9,779 nt of DNA from Acidobacteriota bacterium (GTDB lineage Bacteria > Acidobacteriota > Terriglobia > UBA7540). Where the stretch lies: assembly GCA_021786455.1 (NCBI GenBank), contig JAJYNF010000142.1:1-9779 (forward strand), written 5' to 3'. A program made the translations under genes and the position numbers. Below the pieces are notes generated by a model that saw nothing but the letters and a program-made list of their open reading frames with translations, had not been told where the DNA came from and did not search any database. Below, one piece after another: positions 1 through 5,947 of this stretch; the first letter of the stretch is position 1; every line of letters begins with the position of its first letter.

Positions 1-722
1 CGGGTGCCACCGTGGTGGCGCCAGCCATCGCCGACCCAGGCGTTTGGAGGAACAACCGTTTGTCGGGTGAATTTGTTAATAGGCTGCTCTCCTCAAAGGA
101 ACTCCAAGGACCCCACTATCCATATTTTGACGTTATGGATTTCCACCCGTATCCTCGCGGCATGGGCACGCCCAACCAACCTAATCTTTATGGAGCAAAC
201 GTCAGTTATGCCTTTTTGCGCGAGGTCATGTTGGAACACAAATTGAACCTGCCGATGTGGGTGACCGAGATCGGGGACGACTCTACTGATTTGACGCTTC
301 AGGCCGACCGGATTGTCAAGTACGTGGTGCAAGCGGCGGCCTCCGGCGTGGATCGTGTGTACGTTCTCGGGCTGTGGGATTTTAATAAGAAGCTCAACCA
401 CGGCCATGCCTGGGGCTTGCTAGCGGAGGCGCCCTCGGGGCAAGTGCCGGTTCCCAAGCCGTCGTTCGTCGCTTACCAGACATTAGTCCATGCAATCAGC
501 AACAACCGTGGAATTTACTTCCTGGGCCCGGGCCGTTATCAGGCTCTTCTGGATTCCGGAAAAACGCTCTACATCCTTTGGAGCGCTGGAAAGTGTTCTC
601 CGGCGCCGACCTTTTTGCACGGTCGGATCAAGGTAACGAATCTCCAGGATCAGACGAGGGAAATCAATGCGGCTGAATTGAAATTGACGGAACACCCCGT
701 CTTGGTTCAGCCGGTGGAGTGA
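1..722 (+). CDS. Clan GH-A-like glycoside hydrolase, C-terminal part (5' end outside window)
   Basis: The reading frame is open from the left edge (first whole codon at 3) to the TGA at 720-722, leaving about 239 residues. It looks like the last third of a TIM-barrel glycoside hydrolase related to GH39/GH5. FDVMDFHPYP resembles a late barrel strand, and LPMWVTEIG resembles strand 7 with the catalytic nucleophile, Glu at nt 267-269. VYVLGLWDF would be strand 8. The remaining 70 or so residues (GRYQALLDSGKTLYILW onward) look like the small beta domain that often follows such barrels. The acid/base Glu (usually an NEP motif) and any signal peptide would lie upstream and cannot be checked. The substrate cannot be named; the family mostly acts on plant or microbial polysaccharides. 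The family call comes from motif recognition only, so a related GH-A family or a catalytically dead relative is possible. Confidence 0.62.
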   Translation, partial: GATVVAPAIADPGVWRNNRLSGEFVNRLLSSKELQGPHYPYFDVMDFHPYPRGMGTPNQPNLYGANVSYAFLREVMLEHKLNLPMWVTEIGDDSTDLTLQADRIVKYVVQAAASGVDRVYVLGLWDFNKKLNHGHAWGLLAEAPSGQVPVPKPSFVAYQTLVHAISNNRGIYFLGPGRYQALLDSGKTLYILWSAGKCSPAPTFLHGRIKVTNLQDQTREINAAELKLTEHPVLVQPVE

Positions 723-881
723 ACTGCGAAACCCGGCATGCGCCTCGAATGAGCTCCTAGGCGCTTTTCGGTGCCGGTGATCATCGAGAGGCCTCGCATG
801 GACGTTGCGCTGCAAAAGCCATCGGACATTCCAGTGCGCGTTTTTTCAGGAAGGTTCTCTGTTCGAAAGGAGAGGTATCCA

Positions 882-1880
882 ATGAAGCCAAACCGGCTCT
901 TCGGGGCCATTTGTTTGCTGAGTACAGCAGGATTGTTTGCCTTTGCATCCGGTGCTAAGTCGTCTGTTCCCTTACATCCCGCGCGGCGTTATCTGATCAT
1001 TGAAAACGGCCGGCGCGGCTTCATCAGCCGGGAAGGCCGGGTCGTGATTCCCGCTCGCTATTCCTGGGCGGGGGATTTTTCCGACGGCTTGGCCCAAGTG
1101 AGAGTCCACGATCAGTATGGCTATATTGATCCCTCCGGCAAGATGGTTATTCCGCCTCAATTTAAGTGGGCAGGGCGGTTTTCCGAAGGGCTTGCGCTGG
1201 TCCGGGAGCCGACAGGGTATGGGTACATCAATAAAGCCGGGAAAATCGTCATCCCGCCGCGCTTTACTTGGGGTTGGAATTTCTCGGAAGGCCTGGCGCG
1301 TATTTTGTACGACGGAAAGTGCGGGTACATCAACACCAACGGCACCATTGTCATCAAGCCGCAATTTGTTAACCCCTGGCAATTTCACGAGGGATTGGCA
1401 ACCGTCAAGATTGTCGGGAAGTGGGGGTACATCGACAAAACAGGGAAAATCGTAATCCCCGCCCAGTTTAATTGGGGCTGGGACTTTTCCGATGGGCTGG
1501 CGATGGTCATGGAAGGTGAAAAGGTCGGTTACATCAACAATCAGGGTGCCCTCGTAATCCCCGCCCGGTATGACTTCGGCTCGCGCTTTTCTGACGGCCT
1601 GGCGGCAGTAGGCACTGGCAAACGCTGGGGTTATATCAACCATGCCGGGAAAATGGTGATTCCTGAGCGATTCGAATGGGCGAGAGCCTTCTCTGGCCAC
1701 TTGGCCGGCATCAAGCTGAATGGCAAGTGGGGATTCATCAACGAACGTGGCGCCACGATCATCCCGCCGAAGTTCCGGAATGTAGGCGCCTTCGTGGACG
1801 GCCTGGCGCCGGTTGAAAACGGGCGGCAATGGGCCTACATTAACACCCGCGGCGGATTTGTTTGGAAACCGGCTCGCTGA
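882..1880 (+). CDS. Exported WG-repeat protein
   Basis: This is a 332-residue protein of eight full repeats of about 34 residues plus a ninth partial one. Each repeat follows the pattern (W/Y)GYIN..GK.VIP..F.WA..FS(E/D)GLA.V, the hallmark of the WG_beta_rep family, whose molecular role is poorly known. I chose the ATG at 882, not the in-frame ATG at 771, for two reasons. AAGGAG lies at 867-872, nine bases upstream, and the protein then opens with a clean signal peptide: Lys3/Arg5, a hydrophobic stretch at about residues 7-22, and an ASG-A-type cleavage site near residue 24. It is probably secreted or periplasmic. Repeat 4 is the most divergent (CGYI, KPQF, FHEGLA), and the last one ends abruptly after FVWKPAR. 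The gene follows the hydrolase by 159 bp on the same strand, so co-transcription is possible but not shown. Confidence 0.85.
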   Translation: MKPNRLFGAICLLSTAGLFAFASGAKSSVPLHPARRYLIIENGRRGFISREGRVVIPARYSWAGDFSDGLAQVRVHDQYGYIDPSGKMVIPPQFKWAGRFSEGLALVREPTGYGYINKAGKIVIPPRFTWGWNFSEGLARILYDGKCGYINTNGTIVIKPQFVNPWQFHEGLATVKIVGKWGYIDKTGKIVIPAQFNWGWDFSDGLAMVMEGEKVGYINNQGALVIPARYDFGSRFSDGLAAVGTGKRWGYINHAGKMVIPERFEWARAFSGHLAGIKLNGKWGFINERGATIIPPKFRNVGAFVDGLAPVENGRQWAYINTRGGFVWKPAR

Positions 1881-2090
1881 TCTCCGCGGGCGGGAGCTGC
1901 CACGAAGAGTGCTCTCTTGGGCGGCTCAGCAGATTTGCGGCGAGGGCGCGGTGGTCCGCGCCTGTTTCGAACTTTCCGGCGGAAGGGGGCGTCCGCGCCA
2001 TGCTGTAAGGGGCAGATCCGCTTTCTTCCAAGCCCCGAGAACCGACCGAACGTGCCGAGAGAAGAAAATCGCGAGAAAGCTGCTTCTTCC

Positions 2091-2183
2091 GCCGAGAAAG
2101 ATCCCATGATCGAGCACGGCTACTCGCGAGATCACCGGCCGGACTGCAAGCAAGTGGTGATTGCCCTGATTGTGAACGCGGAA
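2091..2183 (+). pseudogene. IS1634-like transposase fragment
   Basis: Frame 3 reads AEKDPMIEHGYSRDHRPD followed by CKQVVIALIVNAE. This is very close to the well-known segment of IS1634-type DDE transposases, where (E)KNP..(R)GYSRDHRPD(C/L)KQV.IAL.V leads into the catalytic domain. Only about 31 codons are present. There is no recognisable N-terminal part upstream, and the expected continuation (EGFPLSYEVF-like) is missing because the sequence switches to a different transposase family at about 2184. No terminal inverted repeats are evident. It is a dead remnant, recognised from memory of the family, not by a search. Confidence 0.6.
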
Positions 2184-2285
2184 TCAGACCCGGAAACCCC
2201 CACCGTGAACTTTCGCGACCGGAAGCGGACTAACGACCCGCACACCTCCATCACCGACCCCAACGCCCACGCGTACTGGAAGGCG
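2184..2285 (+). pseudogene. IS5-like transposase fragment
   Basis: In the same frame as the preceding IS1634-like scrap, the translation continues SDPETPTVNFRDRKRTNDPH and TSITDPNAHAYWKAD. This matches the characteristic IS5-family segment NFHG.KR(S/T)N.THASTTDP.ARLYRK, found shortly before a conserved GH.LMENR block. That following block is absent. The fragment ends at the 3' boundary of the GntR gene. It is too short to be functional and lies within an open frame only by chance or by deletion. Confidence 0.55.
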
Positions 2286-2289
2286 GACG

Positions 2290-3012
2290 TTAGACGTTCG
2301 CGCTGGCCAAATGGCGAGCCGCGTGCGCTCCCAGGCGCTTCACCCCCGGACGCGCTTTGCCCGCAGCGGAGCGTTTTTCATGTTCCCGCAGGTGGTTGAT
2401 GAGCCGGGTGCGCACATCATGGACATGCTGTGCCATGAGCCGCGCCGCCTGCTCGCGGTCGCCGTTCTCGAGCGCCGCCAGAATTTCATAGTGCTGCTTC
2501 ACCGAGGTGCCGCTCGATAGTTCGAAGGTCTGCCGGCGCAGGATGAGGATCTGATCGCGCATGTTTTTGAGCGCGCGGCGCAGGCGCCCGTTGCCGCAGG
2601 CCTGCGTCAGGGCGGCGTGGAAGGCGGCGTCCTCGCGCAGGTAGGCCAGCTTGTCACCCTTGCCGCGGTAGGCCTCCGCGACCCGCACCGCTTGCCGCAT
2701 CCTTTCGAGGAGCTTCGGGGCCAGCTCCGCCTTGCGCACCACCAGGGCTTCCAGCACTTCCCGCAGCTCGTAAATCTCTGCGATGTCCTGAATGGAAAAC
2801 CGGCGCACAGAGACCCCGCGCCGCGGCTCGATTTTGATCAGGCCCTCGGATTCCAAAACGTTGAGGGCCTCGCGGATCGGCGATTTGCTGATGGCGTAGC
2901 GGGCCGCAAAAAAGCCCTCCGTCAGATGCCGCTGCTTGTCGAGTTGCCCGCGAAGGATTTCATCGCGAATCAGGCGGTAGCTCTGGCGCGTGAGGTTTTC
3001 AGGAATTTTCAT
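2290..3012 (-). CDS. GntR-family transcriptional regulator, FCD subfamily
   Basis: From the ATG at 3012 this is a 240-residue regulator, the usual length for FadR-type GntR proteins. Residues 8-72 form the winged helix-turn-helix, with the signature SKSPIREALNVLESEGLI followed by the wing KIEPRRGVSVR. Residues about 78-210 form the all-helical FCD effector domain. Its typical metal-site residues are visible: Asp128 and His132 (REDAAFHAAL), His174 (KQHYEIL) and His196 (MAQHVHDV). The family senses small carboxylates (lactate, gluconate, fatty-acid-like or sugar acids). A longer form from GTG at 3054 is open but adds a Cys/Tyr-rich stretch atypical for the family and would cover two small inverted repeats that fit an operator. 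The last 28 residues are a basic tail not typical of the domain. The gene lies downstream of a LarA-like relic on the same strand, which hints that its former target was hydroxy-acid use. Confidence 0.88.
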   Translation of the reverse strand: MKIPENLTRQSYRLIRDEILRGQLDKQRHLTEGFFAARYAISKSPIREALNVLESEGLIKIEPRRGVSVRRFSIQDIAEIYELREVLEALVVRKAELAPKLLERMRQAVRVAEAYRGKGDKLAYLREDAAFHAALTQACGNGRLRRALKNMRDQILILRRQTFELSSGTSVKQHYEILAALENGDREQAARLMAQHVHDVRTRLINHLREHEKRSAAGKARPGVKRLGAHAARHLASANV

Positions 3013-3019
3013 TTGGATA

Positions 3020-3039
3020 TATGCACATAAGTAACTACT
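3020..3039. promoter_or_regulatory. Two abutting small inverted repeats, possible GntR autoregulatory operator
   Basis: Directly upstream of the ATG at 3012 are two adjacent 10-bp inverted repeats: TATG-CA-CATA (3020-3029) and AGTA-AC-TACT (3030-3039). GntR-family operators are short dyads of this kind and often overlap the regulator's own promoter. The arms are only 4 bp, so chance is a real alternative. No convincing -35/-10 pair was found; TTGACT at 3105-3100 and TTATAA at 3075-3070 on the - strand are too far apart for a standard promoter. Confidence 0.3.
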
Positions 3040-3190
3040 ATGGATAGCTTCCACCGGGCGCGAAAGAAGTTATAAGGCACAACGTATAGGGTTCGGGGGA
3101 GTCAAGTGCATACCCCCATTTTCATTTTCAAGGCCGTCCTCCTGCCCTGCTGGATTCTCCACTGCGCCGGCGAGCGATGATCGACGCCTG

Positions 3191-3218
3191 CGGCCTGGCG
3201 GGATAAACCCGCCGCTAC
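3191..3218 (+). repeat. REP-like hairpin element 1
   Basis: The stem GGCGGG (3197-3202) pairs with CCCGCC (3208-3213) around ATAAA, and the element ends in GCTAC (3214-3218). The arrangement, a stem built on GGCG/CGCC with GCTAC just after it, recurs at 3318-3339 with a different inner stem. This is the look of repetitive extragenic palindromes in soil bacterial genomes. Confidence 0.5.
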
Positions 3219-3244
3219 CGATCGTGTCCTCACGGCCCGCTTTT

Positions 3245-3286
3245 GTAGCGCCGGGCTCTAGATGCCGCCCTGAGGGACGGCGCTAC
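3245..3286. repeat. REP-like hairpin element 2 (double palindrome)
   Basis: GTAGCGCCG (3245-3253) is the perfect reverse complement of CGGCGCTAC (3278-3286). The loop holds a second short stem, GCCG..CCC-TGA-GGG..CGGC (3264-3281). The same CGCTAC end as the neighbouring elements is present, here on both sides in inverted orientation. It may be a fused pair of REP units. Confidence 0.55.
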
Positions 3287-3597
3287 GGGGCTTGCCGCCT
3301 CGGCGATTCCTTCGCGTGGCGATCACAGATCGCCGCTACAGCACCGGCGCGCGAATCCGGCCCGAGCGCCTCGATCGCCTGTGCCACCGCTGCTTCCGGC
3401 CGCGCCAGGGGCTCGAATCCGCATTGCCGCACCAAAGATTCCGGCAGGCTCGACACCAGAAGAATCCCGAACCGCTCGGCGAGGTGCCTCACCCAGTAAG
3501 CCTTGTCCCCCCCACCACAAAGCGCGCGTGCTAGGCGCGCTCCATCTCCGTCGCCGTGGCATATTGACGCGCCCACTCTTCGAACGCCGGGTGGCCC
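3283..3597 (-). pseudogene. LarA-like (DUF2088, lactate racemase family) C-terminal relic, frameshifted
   Basis: Two frames on the - strand together resemble the C-terminus of the LarA family. The first (3596 to about 3540) reads GHPAFEEWARQY and then meets a TAG at 3533-3531. The second (about 3540 to 3283) reads LCGGGDKAYWVRHLAERFG, then ILLVSSLPESLVRQCGFEPL and QAIEALGPDS. These match the family's GGHKAY, YLVSSLP..(V/L)R..GF.P and A(L/R).(R)HGPDA blocks. A one-base shift lies near 3531-3543. The N-terminal two-thirds, with the metal and pincer-cofactor residues, is missing: the sequence upstream becomes IS1380 transposase. The natural C-terminus is replaced by codons from a REP-like hairpin, so both ends are broken. 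Intact LarA proteins interconvert lactate enantiomers or related hydroxy acids. The adjacent GntR/FCD gene fits a former hydroxy-acid locus. Confidence 0.55.
3317..3340 (+). repeat. REP-like hairpin element 3
   Basis: GGCGATC (3318-3324) and GATCGCC (3328-3334) form a perfect 7-bp stem with an ACA loop, followed by GCTACA. Compared with element 1, both arms have changed together (GGG/CCC against ATC/GAT), which is compensatory and argues for selection on the fold. Read on the - strand, this element also supplies the last codons of the LarA-like relic. Confidence 0.55.
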
Positions 3598-3870
3598 GCG
3601 CCGTAGAGGTCTTCATAAAGCTCCCGCGCCGCCCCTCTTGGGGGCAAGAGCGACGTCACCACGAAGCGCGGATTCGCGCCCTTCGCCAACTGTTCCGCCT
3701 TGGCGATCCCGCGCCGGCTGACCCGTCGCCTGAAACGCCGCCGCGGTCAGTTCCAAGCGATTCAGCGTGCTCTTGCCGGCCAGCGCCTTGCCTCAGTCGC
3801 GCTCCCGCACGCGGCCTCACCGCTCGGGCCCGGCTTCTCGGCCAGCACCGCCAGCAGCGGATCGCGCCGC
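3598..3870 (-). pseudogene. IS1380-family transposase remnant with internal deletion
   Basis: Three pieces on the - strand, in the expected N-to-C order but in shifted frames, resemble IS1380-type transposases. DPLLAVLAEK (from 3863) is like the DPLL.A segment. ALAGKSTLNRLELT (3786-3745) is the very characteristic block that precedes the DDE domain. RIAKAEQLAKGANPRFVVTS followed by ELYEDLY (about 3713-3603) is the late block normally reading VKAE...GANPRFVVT.L...ELY..LY. The roughly 200 residues usually lying between the second and third blocks, including most catalytic Asp residues, are gone. Stops interrupt the first frame (for example near 3795 and 3819). The third block runs directly into the LarA-like relic, which marks the element's junction. 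No terminal repeats were identified. Confidence 0.6.
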
Positions 3871-4046
3871 CGTCAAACCGCCCGACGACCTGACGTCGCT
3901 TCAGGGGATGAAATCGGAGTTATGAGGCTGACAGGGTCCGAGGAGGCCGGCTGTGACCGATGCCCGGCTCCGTTGGCGCGAAGCTGAGAGCGTGGTGGGT
4001 AGATTGGCCACCCGTCCTCTGCCGGCTGGGTTGCGGGATGCGCGGA

Positions 4047-5639
4047 TTAGTAACCTCCCGGGAAGTAGCGGTTTACGAGTTCATTTTCGTGGAAGGGCGC
4101 GGGCGAGCGGTCGGGCGAGTTGGCCGTGCGGCGAAGCTCATAAGCCGCTTTATTGGCGGCTTGCAGGTAAGCGCGGGCTGCCGCCTCCACGACATTGTGG
4201 CTAATGAACCTGCCGGCAAACTCGATTCCCTGAAAGCGAGCTCGGATGACAACCTCTGCCACGCCGTCCACGCCCGGGCCCATCGTGTGGACTGAAAAAT
4301 CCACAATGGCGCCGGGAGTTTTCGTAATGCGGTCAATGGCGCGGAAGCCGGCGTCGCACGGGCCTTCCGCCGTTGCCGAATCCTGGAACACTTGCCCATC
4401 TTTTTCCAGCGCCACGGTTGCCGTGGAGCGGCCGTCGCTCGAAGAAACGCTTTGAAAGAGCTTGAGCGTAAACAACTCCGGCAGGTGGTCAAAGCCTTCC
4501 TCGACAAGGGCGATCAAATCCTCGTCGTACACGTTTTTTTTGCGGTCTGCAAGCTGGGTAAACAGTGTATAGGCACGCTCGATTTCAGGCTTGGTCAACC
4601 GGTAGCCGAGTTCTTCGTAGCGTTTCATCAGCGCATGGCGGCCGGAGTGCTTGCCGAGAACAATCTGGTTGGAAGGCATGCCGACGGTCCTGGGAGAGAT
4701 GATTTCGTAGGTGATGGCATTTTTGAGCACACCGTCCTGATGGATGCCGGCCTCATGCGCGAAGGCGTTGCGGCCAACCACGGCCTTATTGCGTTGCACG
4801 GAGACGCCGGTCAGGCGAGTCAGCAGTTGGCTGGCCGGATAGAGCTCCTCGGCGCGAATGCCGGTCTCAACGCCGAGAGCGTCACGGCGGACGTGAATGG
4901 CCATGACCACCTCTTCGAGGGCCGCGTTGCCGGCGCGCTCGCCAATTCCGTTGATCGTGCACTCCACCTGACGCGCTCCGCCGCGAATGCCGGCCAAGGT
5001 GTTGGCCACGGCCAACCCTAAGTCATCGTGGGTGTGGGTGCTCAAAACAACGCGCTCCATTCCCGGAACGCGCGCTTTCACGTCTTGGAACATCTGTTGA
5101 TATTCCGGCTCAAGGCAAAAGCCGACGGTATCCGGGAGGTTGAGCGTCGTGGCCCCCGCTTCAACCGCTGCGTGGCAACACTCCACGAGATAGCTGCGGT
5201 CAGTGCGGCCGGCATCCTCGGGAGAAAACTCCACGTCCGGGCAGAGCGAGCGCGCATAACCGACGGCGAAGCTGATCATCCGGAGCACTTCCTCGCGGGA
5301 TTTGTGAAGCTTGTACTGCAAGTGGATGTCCGAGGTGGCCAGGAAGGTGTGGATGCGAGGCCGAGCGGCGCTTTTCAGGGCGCTCCAGGCGCGATCAATA
5401 TCGAGCTGATTGGCGCGCGCCAAAGCGGCGATGACGGGGCGGCGAATTTCCTCAGCGATGGCCCGCACGGCGTCGTGGTCCCCCTCCGAGGCAATCGGAA
5501 AACCGGCTTCAAGAATATCCGCGCTCAACCGATCAAGTTGGCGCGCCATCTCCAGCTTTTCTTCCAGGTTCATGCTGCAACCGGGCGATTGTTCCCCGTC
5601 CCGCAATGTGGTGTCAAAAATCAGCAACGTCTCAGGCAT
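4047..5639 (-). CDS. leuA: 2-isopropylmalate synthase
   Basis: This enzyme condenses acetyl-CoA with 2-oxoisovalerate to 2-isopropylmalate, the first committed step of leucine synthesis, in the cytoplasm. The 530 residues match the usual length. The HMGL-like barrel begins with FDTTLRDGEQSPG, where Arg13 and Asp14 are the substrate and metal residues. It includes the metal ligands His202 and His204 (STHTHDDLG) and Asn238 in GIGERAGNAALEE. AHEAGIHQDG (294-303), of the linker subdomain, carries the conserved His. Residues about 385-500 form the LeuA dimer/regulatory domain (SSSDGRSTATV, GAIVDFSVHTMGPGVDGV) where leucine feedback acts in the family. The last 30 residues are a variable tail. The ATG at 5639 has GAGGGAG at 5653-5647, seven bases upstream. 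The related homocitrate and citramalate synthases cannot be fully excluded by motif reading, but length and motifs favour LeuA. No other leu or ilv gene lies nearby. Confidence 0.93.
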   Translation of the reverse strand: MPETLLIFDTTLRDGEQSPGCSMNLEEKLEMARQLDRLSADILEAGFPIASEGDHDAVRAIAEEIRRPVIAALARANQLDIDRAWSALKSAARPRIHTFLATSDIHLQYKLHKSREEVLRMISFAVGYARSLCPDVEFSPEDAGRTDRSYLVECCHAAVEAGATTLNLPDTVGFCLEPEYQQMFQDVKARVPGMERVVLSTHTHDDLGLAVANTLAGIRGGARQVECTINGIGERAGNAALEEVVMAIHVRRDALGVETGIRAEELYPASQLLTRLTGVSVQRNKAVVGRNAFAHEAGIHQDGVLKNAITYEIISPRTVGMPSNQIVLGKHSGRHALMKRYEELGYRLTKPEIERAYTLFTQLADRKKNVYDEDLIALVEEGFDHLPELFTLKLFQSVSSSDGRSTATVALEKDGQVFQDSATAEGPCDAGFRAIDRITKTPGAIVDFSVHTMGPGVDGVAEVVIRARFQGIEFAGRFISHNVVEAAARAYLQAANKAAYELRRTANSPDRSPAPFHENELVNRYFPGGY

Positions 5640-5675
5640 GGGTTTTCTCCCTCATCGCTTGCGAACGGCTGAATC

Positions 5676-5807
5676 TCATTGATCGGGGCCTCGGTCAGCC
5701 AATTCATTGTCCAACCGACCGGTCGGCAAGTCAAATCCAAGATGTTGCCGGTGCTTTTCCTGAATCATGACCTCTCCGGCCAGCGTTGCCGCGGAACCGT
5801 CCAGCAT
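5676..5807 (-). CDS. Small ORF (43 aa) immediately upstream of leuA
   Basis: The ATG at 5807-5805 follows TAGAGGAGGGA, a very purine-rich Shine-Dalgarno region but tightly spaced. An in-frame alternative ATG at 5768 also has GGAGAGG just before it and would give 30 residues. The peptide begins MLDGSAATLAGEVMIQEKHR and ends in LPTGRLDNELADRGPDQ. It is hydrophilic, with no membrane segment and no motif I recognise. Its stop lies 36 bases before the leuA start, so translation could be linked to leuA. It has six Leu among 43 residues but no run of Leu codons and no obvious attenuator hairpin, so a classical leucine attenuation leader is not supported. It may be a small conserved protein, a regulatory upstream ORF or a chance ORF. 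Confidence 0.45.
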   Translation of the reverse strand: MLDGSAATLAGEVMIQEKHRQHLGFDLPTGRLDNELADRGPDQ

Positions 5808-5910
5808 TCCCTCCTCTAAAAATTAATGGGTAGGATAGGACAGATGGAGGGACGGCTGCAAGGGGTTATCGAAAAGGCCGAGAGAGAAGCCTCGAAAGCA
5901 AAAAGTGGAT

Positions 5911-5916
5911 TATAAT
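5911..5916 (+). promoter_or_regulatory. Consensus -10 box of the receptor gene
   Basis: A perfect TATAAT lies 31 bases upstream of the ATG at 5948, in an A-rich context. The expected -35 position (around 5887-5893) shows only weak similarity to TTGACA, so either an activator is needed or the spacing is unusual. The 140-bp divergent region (5808-5947) must also hold the promoter for the leuA side. The best guess there is TTGCAG at 5861-5856 with TATCCT at 5837-5832 on the - strand, which is weak. Confidence 0.45.
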
Positions 5917-5947
5917 CGGGGAACATCGAAGGTTCCGAGGCAGCACG

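Larger units (their letters stand above)
1881..2289. other. Non-genic stretch with transposase remnants at its right side
   Basis: About 410 bases lie between the WG-repeat gene and the 3' end of the GntR gene, which converge here. The first 210 bases (1881-2090) hold nothing I can recognise: no hairpin followed by a T-run, and no plausible start with a ribosome-binding site. The part from about 2091 to 2285 translates into two transposase scraps, listed separately. Confidence 0.5.
3060..4046. other. Degraded intergenic region of about 1 kb
   Basis: No intact gene lies between the GntR gene and leuA. Reading from left to right, 3060-3190 shows nothing recognisable and 3191-3339 carries three hairpin elements. 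On the - strand, 3283-3597 is a LarA-like C-terminal relic and about 3598-3870 holds IS1380 transposase scraps. From 3880 to 4046 there is nothing I can identify, including no clear terminator after leuA. Open frames on the + strand here are Arg/Pro/Ala-rich and look like GC-bias artefacts. Confidence 0.6.

Noticed and set aside
804..846. Possible rho-independent terminator ending in six T
   Set aside because: The stem is only four GC pairs plus a bulged two-pair extension, with a long loop; too weak to call.
771..881. Longer N-terminus of the WG-repeat protein from ATG 771
   Set aside because: It would bury the signal peptide, and the internal ATG 882 has a strong Shine-Dalgarno sequence.
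972..1829. 285-residue open frame on the - strand
   Set aside because: It is the antisense of the WG-repeat gene. Its Pro/Asp/Arg-rich repeats mirror the repeat structure of the real gene, and it has no ribosome-binding site.
882..1880. CRISPR-like or tandem DNA repeats
   Set aside because: The periodicity of about 102 bp is protein-level only; the DNA copies diverge and the frame is intact.
1917..2399. 160-residue + strand frame as a single gene
   Set aside because: It mixes two unrelated transposase scraps with unrecognised sequence on the left and antisense GntR sequence on the right, and has no plausible start signal.
3224..3893. Several + strand frames rich in Arg, Pro and Ala
   Set aside because: Composition is typical of GC-rich non-coding frames, and the opposite strand holds recognisable gene relics.
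3990..4013. Hairpin downstream of leuA as terminator
   Set aside because: The arms GGTGG/CCACC are only 5 bp with a 9-base loop and no following T-run on the - strand.
4392..5672. Two + strand open frames of 209 and 214 residues
   Set aside because: They are antisense to leuA, which has full family conservation; they show no motifs of their own.
5676..5807. Classical leucine attenuation leader upstream of leuA
   Set aside because: There is no cluster of Leu codons and no alternative-pairing hairpin with a T-run before leuA.
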